A stretch of 64,000 nucleotides of DNA from Corynebacterium sp. MSK008. GTDB taxonomy: Bacteria > Actinomycetota > Actinomycetes > Mycobacteriales > Mycobacteriaceae. Numbering within the stretch: position 1 is the first letter of the stretch; each line of letters opens with the position of its first letter. Below, piece by piece: positions 34,778-44,191 of the stretch. Under the pieces are notes generated by a model. It saw nothing but the letters and a program-made list of their open reading frames with translations. It was not told the origin of the DNA and made no database searches. The position numbers and the translations under genes were made by a program. The stretch spans positions 1 through 64,000 of the forward strand of contig NZ_JASPJX010000008.1 of the NCBI RefSeq assembly GCF_030232585.1. The letters run 5' to 3'.

Positions 34778-35153
34778 AAAACTCCAGCTTTCTCCGGAGA
34801 TTGTGGCTACTGCCTTGACTGCTCTGGGGGTCATAGTTGCCTCCGCACTCTTGGCCAACTCCTTAACTCCAGCTCCCGAGGCGCGACCCGAAGGTGAATT
34901 TTCCGCAATTCAAGTGGTCAAGAATAACGGAAGGTCCGCGGGAGTCTGTTCCATCAGCGGGCTGGAGGAAGAAAAGGTACATTACACGAACAAGGATTCG
35001 GTGTATTATTGGAAGCTTCAACCCAACACAAATACGATTCAGGCTTCGTGCCCTAGCCTCACGGGGCTTTCGTCGGGACGTACCTACCTTGAAGGGAAAG
35101 CCACTGTCGTCGTAACCGACGAACCACAAATGGTTCGTATCGTTGTTCGGTAG
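34731..35153 (+). CDS. Small membrane-anchored protein of unknown function
   Basis: A 140-residue protein with one membrane helix at about 24-43 and an outer domain of about 95 residues with two Cys (VCSISG and ASCPSL) that could form a disulfide. It starts with AAGGAG upstream inside the protease gene, so the two are coupled. No family is recognised. Its place between a secreted protease and a sensor kinase suggests an envelope protein that is processed or sensed, but this is only context. Confidence 0.7.
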   Translation: MPPQFQVPGSVQAVLRKLQLSPEIVATALTALGVIVASALLANSLTPAPEARPEGEFSAIQVVKNNGRSAGVCSISGLEEEKVHYTNKDSVYYWKLQPNTNTIQASCPSLTGLSSGRTYLEGKATVVVTDEPQMVRIVVR

Positions 35154-35207
35154 GGTCCAGACCGTTCGAAGTGGCATACCATCAGAGTTCAACTGGTAAG
35201 GAGCCCC

Positions 35208-36356
35208 GTGCGAAGCAAATCTAGGAGCCGCGCTTTTCCGGCTCTGGGGGCAATAGGAGAAGAATTCCGAAGGGGCCCTAACCTGCCCGTAAAATTTCCG
35301 ATATCTATAGCATTCGGATGCGCGTCGGCTGCCCTTTTCGTTGCACGTTGCCTTCTCTCCCCGCCTGGAATCATTGTCGGGTTTTTCCTCGCTTGCCTAG
35401 CAGCGACTCTACCCATTTCTGTCTGGTTCCCAGTGCTTGCGACCACAGCATTTCTGATTTTGCTGACACTTCTCGAGACCGCTGGGACGTATGCCGAGTT
35501 ACTGGTGCTGCTGGGTTATCCCCTGATGGGTAGCCTGGCAGCTCAACGGAACCTTGGGTGGTGTGTTACTTACGGCGTGGTTTTCTCAGTGCTGGGCTTC
35601 TACTCTATAGATGAACAAAGGTTTTCTACGGATCCCTACGCAATTGCGACCCACGTGGTTCTTTTGGGCATCGCATTCTCTTGCGGCTGGTGGTCGAAGA
35701 CGGAGCTCCAACGACGCTACGTCAAACGAGCAAAAGTTCGGCGCGAGCGTGATGAGCTAGCGATCCTCACCCACAACACAGTGGCAGCCGAACTTACCTC
35801 TCTTGTGGTCAGGTTGGAGGTACTCGCAATGGAGAATCCGCAGCTGAAGAAACAGTTGGAAGAAAGCGCGGACTCAGCGCGGCGCACAATTTCCGATGTG
35901 CGCGTCTTGATTGAATCGATGCGATCGGCTACCTTTTCCAATCCGAAGTCGGCGGCAACACAACCTGACATCGCTTTAAAGACCATTGATCTGACTCTCC
36001 GGGCGCATGGATTTCACACAAAGTTCGACGCTGAACTTGCTCCGGTGATGATGGGTGACGAATTCTGTCAAGTACTAAATGACTGCCTGTCAGAAATTTC
36101 GACAAACATTCTGAAATACGGTGACCGGTCGTACGCCATACGTATTCAATCTGGAGTGGAAGGGAATTGGCTGAGAGTTCGCATCGAGAATGAGGTTTCC
36201 TCCACACCACAACGTTCCCAATCGAGTCGCATGGGGTTAGAGATCATGGGCCGACGCCTTAATGCACTGAACGGTTCACTATTGATAAGGGATTCAGACA
36301 ACACGTGGGAGACGGAGATATCCATCCCCCTAAGCGAAAGAGGCGAGCGATTATGA
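35208..36356 (+). CDS. NarL-group sensor histidine kinase
   Basis: A 382-residue kinase. The first ~165 residues hold five or six membrane helices with no sizeable outer domain, so it likely senses within or near the membrane. The dimerisation segment has the phosphorylated His H189 in LTHNTVAAEL. The ATPase domain has an N box (CLSEISTNILKYG) and a G box (SSRMGLEIMGRRL). The His is followed by Asn rather than the usual Asp/Glu, which may affect kinase or phosphatase balance. A GTG start has AAGGAG upstream. Confidence 0.85.
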   Translation: MRSKSRSRAFPALGAIGEEFRRGPNLPVKFPISIAFGCASAALFVARCLLSPPGIIVGFFLACLAATLPISVWFPVLATTAFLILLTLLETAGTYAELLVLLGYPLMGSLAAQRNLGWCVTYGVVFSVLGFYSIDEQRFSTDPYAIATHVVLLGIAFSCGWWSKTELQRRYVKRAKVRRERDELAILTHNTVAAELTSLVVRLEVLAMENPQLKKQLEESADSARRTISDVRVLIESMRSATFSNPKSAATQPDIALKTIDLTLRAHGFHTKFDAELAPVMMGDEFCQVLNDCLSEISTNILKYGDRSYAIRIQSGVEGNWLRVRIENEVSSTPQRSQSSRMGLEIMGRRLNALNGSLLIRDSDNTWETEISIPLSERGERL

Positions 36357-36525
36357 CAACTTGGCTGGGGGGCATTCTCATAGTGCAGGCATGCTCTCGA
36401 ATGATTAGAGGCCTACCGCTGGAAAGCCACAACGGCATCTCGTTGAAAAGTGCAAGTCTCGAAGCGGTTGATCGGTTGTTGGGTTGTCGTGGAGGACGAA
36501 AGCTTCCGTGGTGCAAAGCATCCCC

Positions 36526-37152
36526 ATGAGAATTTTGCTGGTCGACGATGATCCGGTTATCAGAAACTGCTTTCCTGCCTACTTTGCAACAGCCTCCGAT
36601 CTCACGGTAGCTGGTATCGCCGATGGTGGTCTCTCCGCTCAGGAATGGCTACAAAAACACCGTTGCGAGATCGTGCTGTCAGATATTCAGATGCCTCATG
36701 TTGACGGGATCGCGCTCCTACATTGGACCAAGCAACTTCCCCAGCCGCCGCTTTTTATCGCAATGACTGCATTCGATACCGATCGAAATCTGATTGCTGC
36801 TCTCACCGAAGGCGCGGCGGGGTACGTGGTGAAAAGTCAGAAGCCCCACGAAATCATCGAGGCGACTCGAGCTGCGGCACACGGCAATTTGAGCATCTTC
36901 GCTCCTAGTGGGAGACGGCTGCTGGAAACCCTCAGGATCCCCGAAGCGAAGCCGGGGGAGGTAAGCACGATCGTTTCCGATGAGGAACGTCAGCTTCTCC
37001 GAATGATCAGCCGCGGCTACACTAACCGAAGGATTGGTAGAGAGTTGAATTACGCAGAGGTAACGGTAAAGAAGAAGGTCTCGGCTCTCTTACGAAAATT
37101 TGGTGCGCAAAGCCGGGCTGAGCTTGTTGCCCTTGCAAGCGACCTGCTCTAG
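36526..37152 (+). CDS. NarL/FixJ-type response regulator
   Basis: A 208-residue response regulator. The receiver domain starts at MRILLVDDDP and has the phosphoacceptor D53 (VLSDIQMP), a conserved Thr in AMTAFD and Lys in AGYVVKSQ. A LuxR-type HTH follows (ISRGYTNRRIGRELNYAEVTVKKKVSALLRKFG). The ATG at 36526 gives the standard N-terminus; GTG codons at 36508 and 36511 with GGAGG upstream are possible. It lies 169 bases after the kinase, a gap in which I see no gene, and should be its partner. Confidence 0.87.
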   Translation: MRILLVDDDPVIRNCFPAYFATASDLTVAGIADGGLSAQEWLQKHRCEIVLSDIQMPHVDGIALLHWTKQLPQPPLFIAMTAFDTDRNLIAALTEGAAGYVVKSQKPHEIIEATRAAAHGNLSIFAPSGRRLLETLRIPEAKPGEVSTIVSDEERQLLRMISRGYTNRRIGRELNYAEVTVKKKVSALLRKFGAQSRAELVALASDLL

Positions 37153-37167
37153 GCAGATGGAAAGCGA

Positions 37168-37191
37168 AAGGCCCGCCAACCGGCAGGCCTT
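37168..37191 (+). terminator. Hairpin between response regulator and pckG
   Basis: AAGGCC(C)GCC pairs with GGC(A)GGCCTT around AACC, with one internal mismatch. It ends the accessory module and, being nearly symmetric, may also serve the convergent pckG transcript. Confidence 0.65.
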
Positions 37192-37269
37192 AAGCTTTAT
37201 TAACAACAGATCCTGTCTGAAGTTTTCCAGCAGCGACGTTACAGCATCACTGCCGTGCTACACAAGCGA

Positions 37270-39096
37270 TTACTTCGCTGCAGCCTGGACGCGCTCGTCC
37301 AGCTTCTTCAGCTGGTCGAAGATCTCCTGCGGCACGCGGGAGCCGAGGCCCTCGAGGTAGCGGCGGGAGTCAGCGACGTCTTCCTTCCACAGCTCCGGGT
37401 CGGCGGTGAGCGCCTCGCGCACGTCCTCGATCGGGGTATCCAGGCCGGTCAGGTCCAGGTCCTCGGCGCGGGCGGTGTAGCCGACCACGGTCTCTTCGGC
37501 GTCGACGTTGCCCTCGATGCGGTCGATGACCCACTTGAGCACGCGGGAGTTGTCGCCGAAGCCCGGCCACAGGAAGCGGTCGTCGTCGCCGCGGCGGAAC
37601 CAGTTGACCAGGAAGATCTCCGGCATGCGGTCGCCGCCCTTTTCGCCCATGTCCAGCCAGTGCTGGAAGTAGTCGCCCACGTTGTAGCCCATGAACGGCA
37701 GCATGGCCATCGGGTCGTGGCGCAGGGAGCCGACCTTGGCTTCCGCGGAGGCGGCGGTCTGGCCGGAGGAGAGCATCGCACCGATCATGGTGCCGTGCTC
37801 CCAGCTGTGGGCCTGGGTCACCAGCGGCACGGTGTCCGGGCGGCGGCCGCCGAAGAGGATGGCGTCGATCTTGACACCCTGCCAGTCGTTGAACTCCGGT
37901 GCGGCGGCCGGGCACTGCTCGATGGCCACGCAGTAGCGGGAGTTCGGGTGGGCGGCCTTGGAGGAGGACTCAGGCGTCCAGTCCTCGCCGCGCCAGTCGA
38001 TGAGGTGGGCCGGTGCCTCGCCGTCCATGCCTTCCCACCAGACGTCGCCGTCGTCGGTAAGTGCGACGTTGGTGAACAGGATGTTGCCCGGCTCCATGCT
38101 CTTCATGGCGATCGGGTTCGAGGCGTAGTTGGTGCCGGGGGCGACGCCGAAGAAGCCGTTTTCCGGGTTGACGGCGTACAGGCCGTCCTCACGCAGGTGC
38201 ATCCAGGCGATGTCATCGCCGACAACCTCGGCCTTCCAGCCGTCCAGCGTCGGAGTGATCATGGCCAGGTTGGTCTTGCCGCAGGCCGACGGGAAGGCGG
38301 CGGCGACGTGGTAGGCCTTGCCCTCCGGGGAGGTGAGCTTGAGGATGAGCATGTGCTCGGCCATCCAGCCCTCCTCTTTCGCCATCACGGATGCGATGCG
38401 CAGTGCGTAGCACTTCTTGGCCAGGATGGCGTTGCCGCCGTAGCCGGAGCCGTAGGACCAGATCTCCTTGGTCTCGGGGAACTGGGAGATGTACTTGGTG
38501 TCGTTGCACGGCCACGCCACGTCTTCCTGGCCCGGCTCGAGCGGGGCGCCGACGGAGTGAAGGCAGTGCACGAAGTTGTCGCCCTCGATCTTTTCCAGCG
38601 CCTGGGCGCCCATGCGGGTCATGATGCGCATGGAGAGCACGACGTAGGCCGAGTCTGTCAGCTGGACGCCGAGCTTCGGGTCCGGGTCGGAGATGGGGCC
38701 CATGCAGAACGGCACGACGTACATGGTGCGGCCGCGCATGGCGCCGGTGAAGTGCTCCAGCATCTCTTCCTTGAGTGCTGTCGGCTTCATCCAGTTGTTG
38801 GTCGGGCCTGCGTCTTCTTCGTTCTCGGTGGAGATGAAGGTGCGGGACTCCACGCGTGCGACGTCGGACGGGTTGGAGCGGGCGAGGAAGGAGTTGGGGC
38901 GCTTTTCCTCGTTGAGCTTGATCAGGGTGCCTGCGTCGACGAGTTCGGCGGTGAGGCGGTCCCACTCTTCCTGGGAGCCGTCGGCGAAGACGACCTTGTC
39001 GGGTTGGAAAAGTTCGACCGCCTCGTTGATCCAAGCAATAAGCTTGTCGTTGGCGGTGGGGTTGGTCCCCTCCAGGCGCTTGATTTCGGCGGTCAT
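37270..39096 (-). CDS. pckG: Phosphoenolpyruvate carboxykinase (GTP)
   Basis: A 608-residue GTP-dependent PEP carboxykinase, full length for the family. It converts oxaloacetate and GTP to phosphoenolpyruvate, CO2 and GDP and supports gluconeogenesis. The kinase motif [12 protein letters not shown] contains the reactive-loop Cys, and [20 protein letters not shown] and the Mn-binding region WEGMDGE are present. A strong Shine-Dalgarno (AAGGAG) precedes the ATG. It diverges from trmB across 272 bases that contain short inverted repeats (ACTGG-N6-CCAGT near 39117-39132) but no gene. Confidence 0.96.
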   Translation of the reverse strand: MTAEIKRLEGTNPTANDKLIAWINEAVELFQPDKVVFADGSQEEWDRLTAELVDAGTLIKLNEEKRPNSFLARSNPSDVARVESRTFISTENEEDAGPTNNWMKPTALKEEMLEHFTGAMRGRTMYVVPFCMGPISDPDPKLGVQLTDSAYVVLSMRIMTRMGAQALEKIEGDNFVHCLHSVGAPLEPGQEDVAWPCNDTKYISQFPETKEIWSYGSGYGGNAILAKKCYALRIASVMAKEEGWMAEHMLILKLTSPEGKAYHVAAAFPSACGKTNLAMITPTLDGWKAEVVGDDIAWMHLREDGLYAVNPENGFFGVAPGTNYASNPIAMKSMEPGNILFTNVALTDDGDVWWEGMDGEAPAHLIDWRGEDWTPESSSKAAHPNSRYCVAIEQCPAAAPEFNDWQGVKIDAILFGGRRPDTVPLVTQAHSWEHGTMIGAMLSSGQTAASAEAKVGSLRHDPMAMLPFMGYNVGDYFQHWLDMGEKGGDRMPEIFLVNWFRRGDDDRFLWPGFGDNSRVLKWVIDRIEGNVDAEETVVGYTARAEDLDLTGLDTPIEDVREALTADPELWKEDVADSRRYLEGLGSRVPQEIFDQLKKLDERVQAAAK

Positions 39097-39368
39097 TTAC
39101 GTACTCCTTGTGTAACTGGTTATGGCCAGTGCGCGTGCGAAATTCATCGTTGTTGCGCCCCAAGAGTATCGAAACGGGCGTTCATCTGGCCAAAAGTTCT
39201 GACCTTTTCACGCCGACTGGATATAACCAGCTGTTCCGAGCACGTCCTTTGCCGGAAACGGGGGTGACCCTCTACCCCCGCGGCCCGTTCTTGAGCCTTT
39301 ACTTTACGACGCCTCCGGGGGTGCCCGTGGAGCTTGCGTTTGCCCAGTTCATGTGGACAATAAACGTG

Positions 39369-40139
39369 ATGAATAATACTGAAAATTTCCGCCCCGGAAC
39401 GGGCGAATTGCCGGCGGGCCGCCCGCTGCAAACCGAGTTCGACACCGGCCTGGACTACCCGCGCCTGGGGTCGGTGACCTTCCGTCGCGGCACCCTCACC
39501 GAGAATCAGGAGGCCCTGTTCGACGAGCATTGGCCGCGCCTGGGCCGCGTACTGGCGGAGGGCTCGGACGATCCCATCGACGTCGACGAGTGGTTCGGCC
39601 GCTCCGGCCACCCCACCATCGTCGAGATCGGCTCCGGCACCGGCACCTCCACCGCCGCGATGGCGCCGCTGGAGGCGGACACGAATGTCATCGCCGTGGA
39701 GCTGTACAAGCCGGGCCTGGCCAAACTGCTCGGCTCGGTGGTGCGCGGCGGCATCGACAACATCCGCATGGTGCGCGGCGACGGCGTGGAGGTCCTTGCC
39801 CGCATGTTCGGCGAGGAATCCCTCGACGGCGTGCGCATCTTCTTCCCGGATCCGTGGCCGAAGGCGCGCCACCACAAGCGCCGCATTATTCAGTCCGGCA
39901 CCCTGAACTTGATTGCCACCCGCTTGAAGCCGGGCGGCGTGCTGCACGTAGCCACAGACCACGCGGATTACGCCGAGTGGATCGACGAGCTGGTGAACGT
40001 CGAACCCACCCTCGAGTACAAGGGGTGGCCGTGGGAGGATGCGCCGCTGCTCACGGACCGGCAGGTGATCACTAAATTCGAAGGCAAAGGCCTGGACAAG
40101 GATCACGTGATCCGCGAGTACCTGTGGGAGAAGAAGTGA
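39369..40139 (+). CDS. trmB: tRNA (guanine-N7)-methyltransferase
   Basis: A 256-residue SAM-dependent enzyme that makes m7G46 in tRNA. The TrmB signatures are [11 protein letters not shown] (SAM loop), the acidic VIAVELYK, and [17 protein letters not shown], the typical PDPWPKxRHxKRR sequence. An N-terminal tail of about 60 residues precedes the domain. The ATG at 39369 starts at [10 protein letters not shown]. The stop overlaps the next gene (TGATG), so the two are coupled, as in related corynebacteria. Confidence 0.93.
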   Translation: MNNTENFRPGTGELPAGRPLQTEFDTGLDYPRLGSVTFRRGTLTENQEALFDEHWPRLGRVLAEGSDDPIDVDEWFGRSGHPTIVEIGSGTGTSTAAMAPLEADTNVIAVELYKPGLAKLLGSVVRGGIDNIRMVRGDGVEVLARMFGEESLDGVRIFFPDPWPKARHHKRRIIQSGTLNLIATRLKPGGVLHVATDHADYAEWIDELVNVEPTLEYKGWPWEDAPLLTDRQVITKFEGKGLDKDHVIREYLWEKK

Positions 40140-40813
40140 TGGATCTGCAAGCGCTGTCGCACCCGTACACCCCAGGCGCGCCCGCCGGCCCGGAGAGCCT
40201 GCTGCTGGTGTGGGACGCGCCGAACCTGGACATGGGCCTCGGCGCGATCCTGGGCGGGCGCCCAACTGCGGCGCACCGCCCCCGCTTCGACGCGATCGGG
40301 CGCTGGCTTATCAGCGAAGCCGAGGCCCGCGCCGATGATCTCGGCCGCGACATTGAGCCGGAGGCGACGGTGTTCACCAACGTCTCTGCCGGCGGCGCTG
40401 ACTCCATCCGTCCGTGGGTAGAGGCGCTGCGCAACGTCGGTTTCGCCGTGTTTGCCAAGCCGAAGAGCGACGAGGATTCGGATGTGGACCAGGACATGCT
40501 GGCCCACATTGAGCGCCGCCGCGAGGAGGGCGTGCTCCAGGGCGTCGTGGTCGCCTCGGCAGACGGGCAGAATTTCCAGGAGCCGCTGCTCGAGCTCATC
40601 GACGCCGGCATCCCCGTCACCGTTCTCGGCTTCCACGAGCACGCCTCCTGGGCGGTGAACTCCCCCGACGTGGACTTCGTGGACTTGGAGGACATCCCGG
40701 GCGTGTTCCAGAACCCGCTGCCGCGCGTGAACCTGGACCGGCTGCCGGACGGCGGCGCGTGGCTGCAGCCGTTCCGCCCGCTGCGCTCGCTGCTGCACAA
40801 CACCCGCGACTAG
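40139..40813 (+). CDS. NYN domain (LabA/DUF88-like) protein
   Basis: A 224-residue protein with a PIN-like NYN fold. LLLVWDAPNLDMGLG carries the first acidic residue of the site, and DSDVDQDMLAHIE, GVVVASADGQNF and VTVLGF follow in the right order. NYN proteins are thought to cut or bind RNA. Coupled translation with trmB (TGATG) hints at a tRNA or RNA processing role. It lies 10 bases before cmpL1. Confidence 0.8.
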   Translation: MDLQALSHPYTPGAPAGPESLLLVWDAPNLDMGLGAILGGRPTAAHRPRFDAIGRWLISEAEARADDLGRDIEPEATVFTNVSAGGADSIRPWVEALRNVGFAVFAKPKSDEDSDVDQDMLAHIERRREEGVLQGVVVASADGQNFQEPLLELIDAGIPVTVLGFHEHASWAVNSPDVDFVDLEDIPGVFQNPLPRVNLDRLPDGGAWLQPFRPLRSLLHNTRD

Positions 40814-40823
40814 GAGGCCGGAG

Positions 40824-43148
40824 ATGTTTTACAACTGGGGCCGTTTCGCGTTCCGTCACCGCCGGATCATTCCGCTGGTGGTCATCGTGCTCATCCTGGC
40901 CATGCAGGTGCTGTTTGGCTCGAAGCTGGGCGAGCGCCTCTCCCAGGAGGGCTGGGAGGACCCGGGCGCGGACTCGACCACCGCTGCCGCGATCGAGCAG
41001 GAGACGTTCGGCCGCGACAACTCGGGCGATGTGATTGTGCTGGTGAGCGCTCCCGACGACGCGGCAACTCCGGTCAGCATCGACGATCCACTGCTCGTGG
41101 ACACGATGAACACCCAGATCAACAGTCTGCGGGATCAGTTCCCCAACGAGATCGACCACATCACCAGCTACTTCGAGCGCCCGAACCCGCAGCTGGTAAA
41201 CGCGGAGCACACGAAGGCGTTCGCGGTGATCGGGCTCAAGGGCGACGGCGAGCAGACGCTGAAGGATTTCCGCACCATCAAGCCCGCGCTCGAGGCCATG
41301 GAGTCGCCGTACGGGACCGTGCAGATCGCCGGCGCGACCGCCGTGGCCGACGCGCTGGACGAGGGCATGGCCGCCGACATCGCACGCGCCGAGAAGATCG
41401 GCCTGGTGTTCGTGGCCGTCATCCTGTTGTTCGTTTTCGGCGGCGTGGTCGCGGCGGCGATGCCGCTGATCGTGGGCATTTTGTCCATCATCGGCTCGCT
41501 GTCGCTGCTTGCGGTGCTCGCGCAGTACCAGCAGGTGAACATCTTCTCCCAGTCCATCATCACACTGCTTGGTCTGGGCCTGGCCATCGACTACGGCCTG
41601 TTCATGGTCTCGCGCTTCCGCGAGGAGCTGGACCGCGGCGCCGAGGTGGAAGAGGCGGTGGCGGTGACCACCAACACCGCCGGCAAGACCGTGTTCTTCT
41701 CCGCACTCATGGTCGGCGTGGCGCTGTCCGGGCTACTTATGTTCCCGCAGGCCTTCCTCAAATCTGTGGCCTACGGCGCGATGAGCGCGGTGCTGCTCGC
41801 CGCCGTGATCTCTGTGGCGGTGCTGCCGGCGCTGTTCGGCATGCTTGGCCCCAAGATCGACATGTGGTCGGTGCGTAAAGCTTCTCGACGTGCACGCCGC
41901 CTCGAAGACACCGTCTGGTACAAGATTCCGGCGTGGGCGATGCGTCACGCCAAGGCCGTCGTGGTCGGCTGTGCGGCGCTGCTGCTCCTGCTCACCGTGC
42001 CGATCGTGGGCATCACCTTCGGCGGCATCAACGAGACCTACCTGCCGCCGAGCCAGGCCACCCGCCAGGCCCAGGACGAGTTCAACGAGGAGTTCCCCGC
42101 CTTCCGCACCGACCCGGTCAAGCTCGTGGTCACCGGCGCGGACAACCAGCAGCTCGTGGACATCGTGATGCAGACCCGCCAGGTCGAGGGCCTGGCCGCG
42201 CCGCTCAAACCCGCGCACGCAACGCAGGACGGCACCACGGTGCTTTCTGCCCCGCTGGAGGATCGGGCCGGGGGCGCGGACGTCGTGAAGCAATTGCGAA
42301 ACATCAACGCGCCCGAAGGCGTGGAGACCTACGTCGCCGGCACCCCGGCGATGGAAACCGAGTCCATCGAGGCGCTGCTGAAACGCCTGCCGTGGATGGC
42401 GCTGTACATGGTCATCGCCACGTTCCTGCTGATGGCGCTGGTGTTCGGCTCCGTGATCCTGCCGGCGAAAGCCGTGATCATGAACGTGCTCGGCATCGGC
42501 GCCACGCTCGGCTTCCTCACCGCCGTCTTCGTCGACGGCCTCGGCGCGGGCGCGCTGAACTTCACCCCGGGCCCGCTGATGAGCCCGATCCTGGTGCTGA
42601 TCATCTCCATCCTCTACGGCCTGTCCACGGACTACGAGGTCTTCCTGGTCTCGCGCATGGTGGAGGCCCGACAGAACGGGCTGAGCACCGACGAGGCGAT
42701 CAAGCGCGGCACCGCGCACACCGGCGGCATCATCACCGCCGCGGCGCTCATCATGATCGTGGTCGCCGCCGCCTTCGCGCTCAGCGAGATTGTGATGATG
42801 AAGTACATCGCCTATGGCATGATCTTCTCGCTTGCCCTCGACGCCACCCTGATCCGCCTGCTGTTCGTGCCCGCGGTGATGCACATGCTGCGCGAGGACA
42901 GCTGGTGGGCGCCGCGCTGGGTGAAGCGTTTGGCCGGTGCGTTCGGCGAGGGCTCAAGCCTATCGACGCCACCGCGCACCGAAACCCCCATCACCGAAAT
43001 GGTGCCCGACACTCAACCCGGCCGCGCGGGAGTGTCGGTGTCCGAGGACGCCTCTCTGGTACCGTTTACCCAGCTCATGCGCGACCTGGAGGAACGCCGC
43101 GCACGCCAGGCTCTGGAACAGCTGAAGAAGAAGGAACTTGAGCGCTAA
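40824..43148 (+). CDS. cmpL1: MMPL family exporter, CmpL1-like (trehalose monomycolate)
   Basis: A 774-residue RND-type transporter with two MMPL domains: a first helix, an outer domain at about 35-185, a helix bundle, then a second set after about residue 370. LLGLGLAIDYGLFMVSRFREE and ISILYGLSTDYEVFLVSRMVE carry the paired Asp-Tyr motifs of the proton relay. The C-terminal ~60 residues are cytoplasmic. In C. glutamicum the gene at this place, next to the pks13 locus, is cmpL1, which exports trehalose monomycolate. The Shine-Dalgarno AGGAGG is clear. Confidence 0.88.
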   Translation: MFYNWGRFAFRHRRIIPLVVIVLILAMQVLFGSKLGERLSQEGWEDPGADSTTAAAIEQETFGRDNSGDVIVLVSAPDDAATPVSIDDPLLVDTMNTQINSLRDQFPNEIDHITSYFERPNPQLVNAEHTKAFAVIGLKGDGEQTLKDFRTIKPALEAMESPYGTVQIAGATAVADALDEGMAADIARAEKIGLVFVAVILLFVFGGVVAAAMPLIVGILSIIGSLSLLAVLAQYQQVNIFSQSIITLLGLGLAIDYGLFMVSRFREELDRGAEVEEAVAVTTNTAGKTVFFSALMVGVALSGLLMFPQAFLKSVAYGAMSAVLLAAVISVAVLPALFGMLGPKIDMWSVRKASRRARRLEDTVWYKIPAWAMRHAKAVVVGCAALLLLLTVPIVGITFGGINETYLPPSQATRQAQDEFNEEFPAFRTDPVKLVVTGADNQQLVDIVMQTRQVEGLAAPLKPAHATQDGTTVLSAPLEDRAGGADVVKQLRNINAPEGVETYVAGTPAMETESIEALLKRLPWMALYMVIATFLLMALVFGSVILPAKAVIMNVLGIGATLGFLTAVFVDGLGAGALNFTPGPLMSPILVLIISILYGLSTDYEVFLVSRMVEARQNGLSTDEAIKRGTAHTGGIITAAALIMIVVAAAFALSEIVMMKYIAYGMIFSLALDATLIRLLFVPAVMHMLREDSWWAPRWVKRLAGAFGEGSSLSTPPRTETPITEMVPDTQPGRAGVSVSEDASLVPFTQLMRDLEERRARQALEQLKKKELER

Positions 43149-44133
43149 CACGTGGCGCCAGTGGCTGCGCTGGCTCGCGCCCGTGGCCATCTTGGCGGTC
43201 GTGCTGGTGGTGCTGCGCGACCAGCTGCCGTTTTTCGGGGAGGCGTGGAGGGCCGTCGGCGCGGCGTCGACAGGCCCGCTGCTGCTCACGGTGGCCACGG
43301 CGGTGCTGTCGCTGGCGGCGATGTCCGGGGTGATGCAGATCCTGCTCAACGTGGAAGGGCGGATTACGGGGGTGGCGCGCACCAACGCGATCGTGTTCGC
43401 CTCCAACGCCTGGTCCACCACGGTGCCGGGCGGGCCCGCTCTGTCGGCGTGGCTGACGTTTAGGGTGCACCGGTCCTGGGGCGCGTCGGTGGGGCTGTGC
43501 AGCTGGTTCTTCGTGGTCTCAGGCGCGCTGTCGACGGTGTGGATGGTGCTCATCGGCGTCGTCGCCGTGGCGCTTTTGGGCGCGGAGCTGTCCGTGTGGT
43601 CGCTGGTGGCGTCGCTGGCAGTGGCGCTGGCGACGATCGGCACGGTGTTCTGGGCGACCCTCCACCCTGCAGTGCTGAAGCGCTGGGTGCGGTTTCTGCC
43701 GGAGAAGGTGCGCGGGCGGGTCGTGGACGTGATCGACCAGGTCTCCGCGATCCGCATTTCCGCACCGGCGTTTTTCGCAGCGGCGGGGCTCTCGCTCGCG
43801 AACCGGCTTTTGGACCTGGCCACGATGGTCTTCGCCGTGTGGGCCGTGGCCGGCCGGGGCGCGCCACTTGCCGGGGTGTGCCTGGCGTTCATCATGACCA
43901 AGCTGGCCGGCTCGGCCCAGGTCACGCCCGGCGGGCTCGGCACGGTGGAGCCCGTGGCAGTGGGCATGCTGGTCGCCGCCGGGTTGCCGCTGGCCCACGC
44001 GACCGCCGCGACGGTGGTGTACCGGGCGGTGTCGTTCCTGCTCATCACGGCTATCGGGTGGGTGGTCTACGCCGCGGTGTACGCGGGTCGTGGCTTCATG
44101 GTCGGGCGACCGTCCGCCGGCGACGCTGTTTGA
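43138..44133 (+). CDS. YbhN/lysylphosphatidylglycerol synthase-type membrane protein
   Basis: A 331-residue polytopic protein with about eight helices, fitting the PF03706 membrane domain of the LPG synthase/flippase superfamily but without the soluble aminoacyl transferase domain. SAQVTPGGLGTVEPVAVGML carries the conserved PGGLG/E motif. It may move or modify a lipid in the inner membrane. It starts with TTG, overlapping cmpL1 by 11 bases, so it is probably coexpressed with that exporter. Confidence 0.8.
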   Translation: MSANTWRQWLRWLAPVAILAVVLVVLRDQLPFFGEAWRAVGAASTGPLLLTVATAVLSLAAMSGVMQILLNVEGRITGVARTNAIVFASNAWSTTVPGGPALSAWLTFRVHRSWGASVGLCSWFFVVSGALSTVWMVLIGVVAVALLGAELSVWSLVASLAVALATIGTVFWATLHPAVLKRWVRFLPEKVRGRVVDVIDQVSAIRISAPAFFAAAGLSLANRLLDLATMVFAVWAVAGRGAPLAGVCLAFIMTKLAGSAQVTPGGLGTVEPVAVGMLVAAGLPLAHATAATVVYRAVSFLLITAIGWVVYAAVYAGRGFMVGRPSAGDAV

Positions 44134-44191
44134 GCTGGCGTGACGTTTTCACTTGCGCGCCGTGGGCAAAATGGGTCTAAGGTGGCCCTAC

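Noticed and set aside
36357-36525. A separate gene between the kinase and the regulator (36305-36529 frame)
   Set aside because: The frame overlaps the kinase end, lacks a ribosome binding site and reads through without recognisable features.
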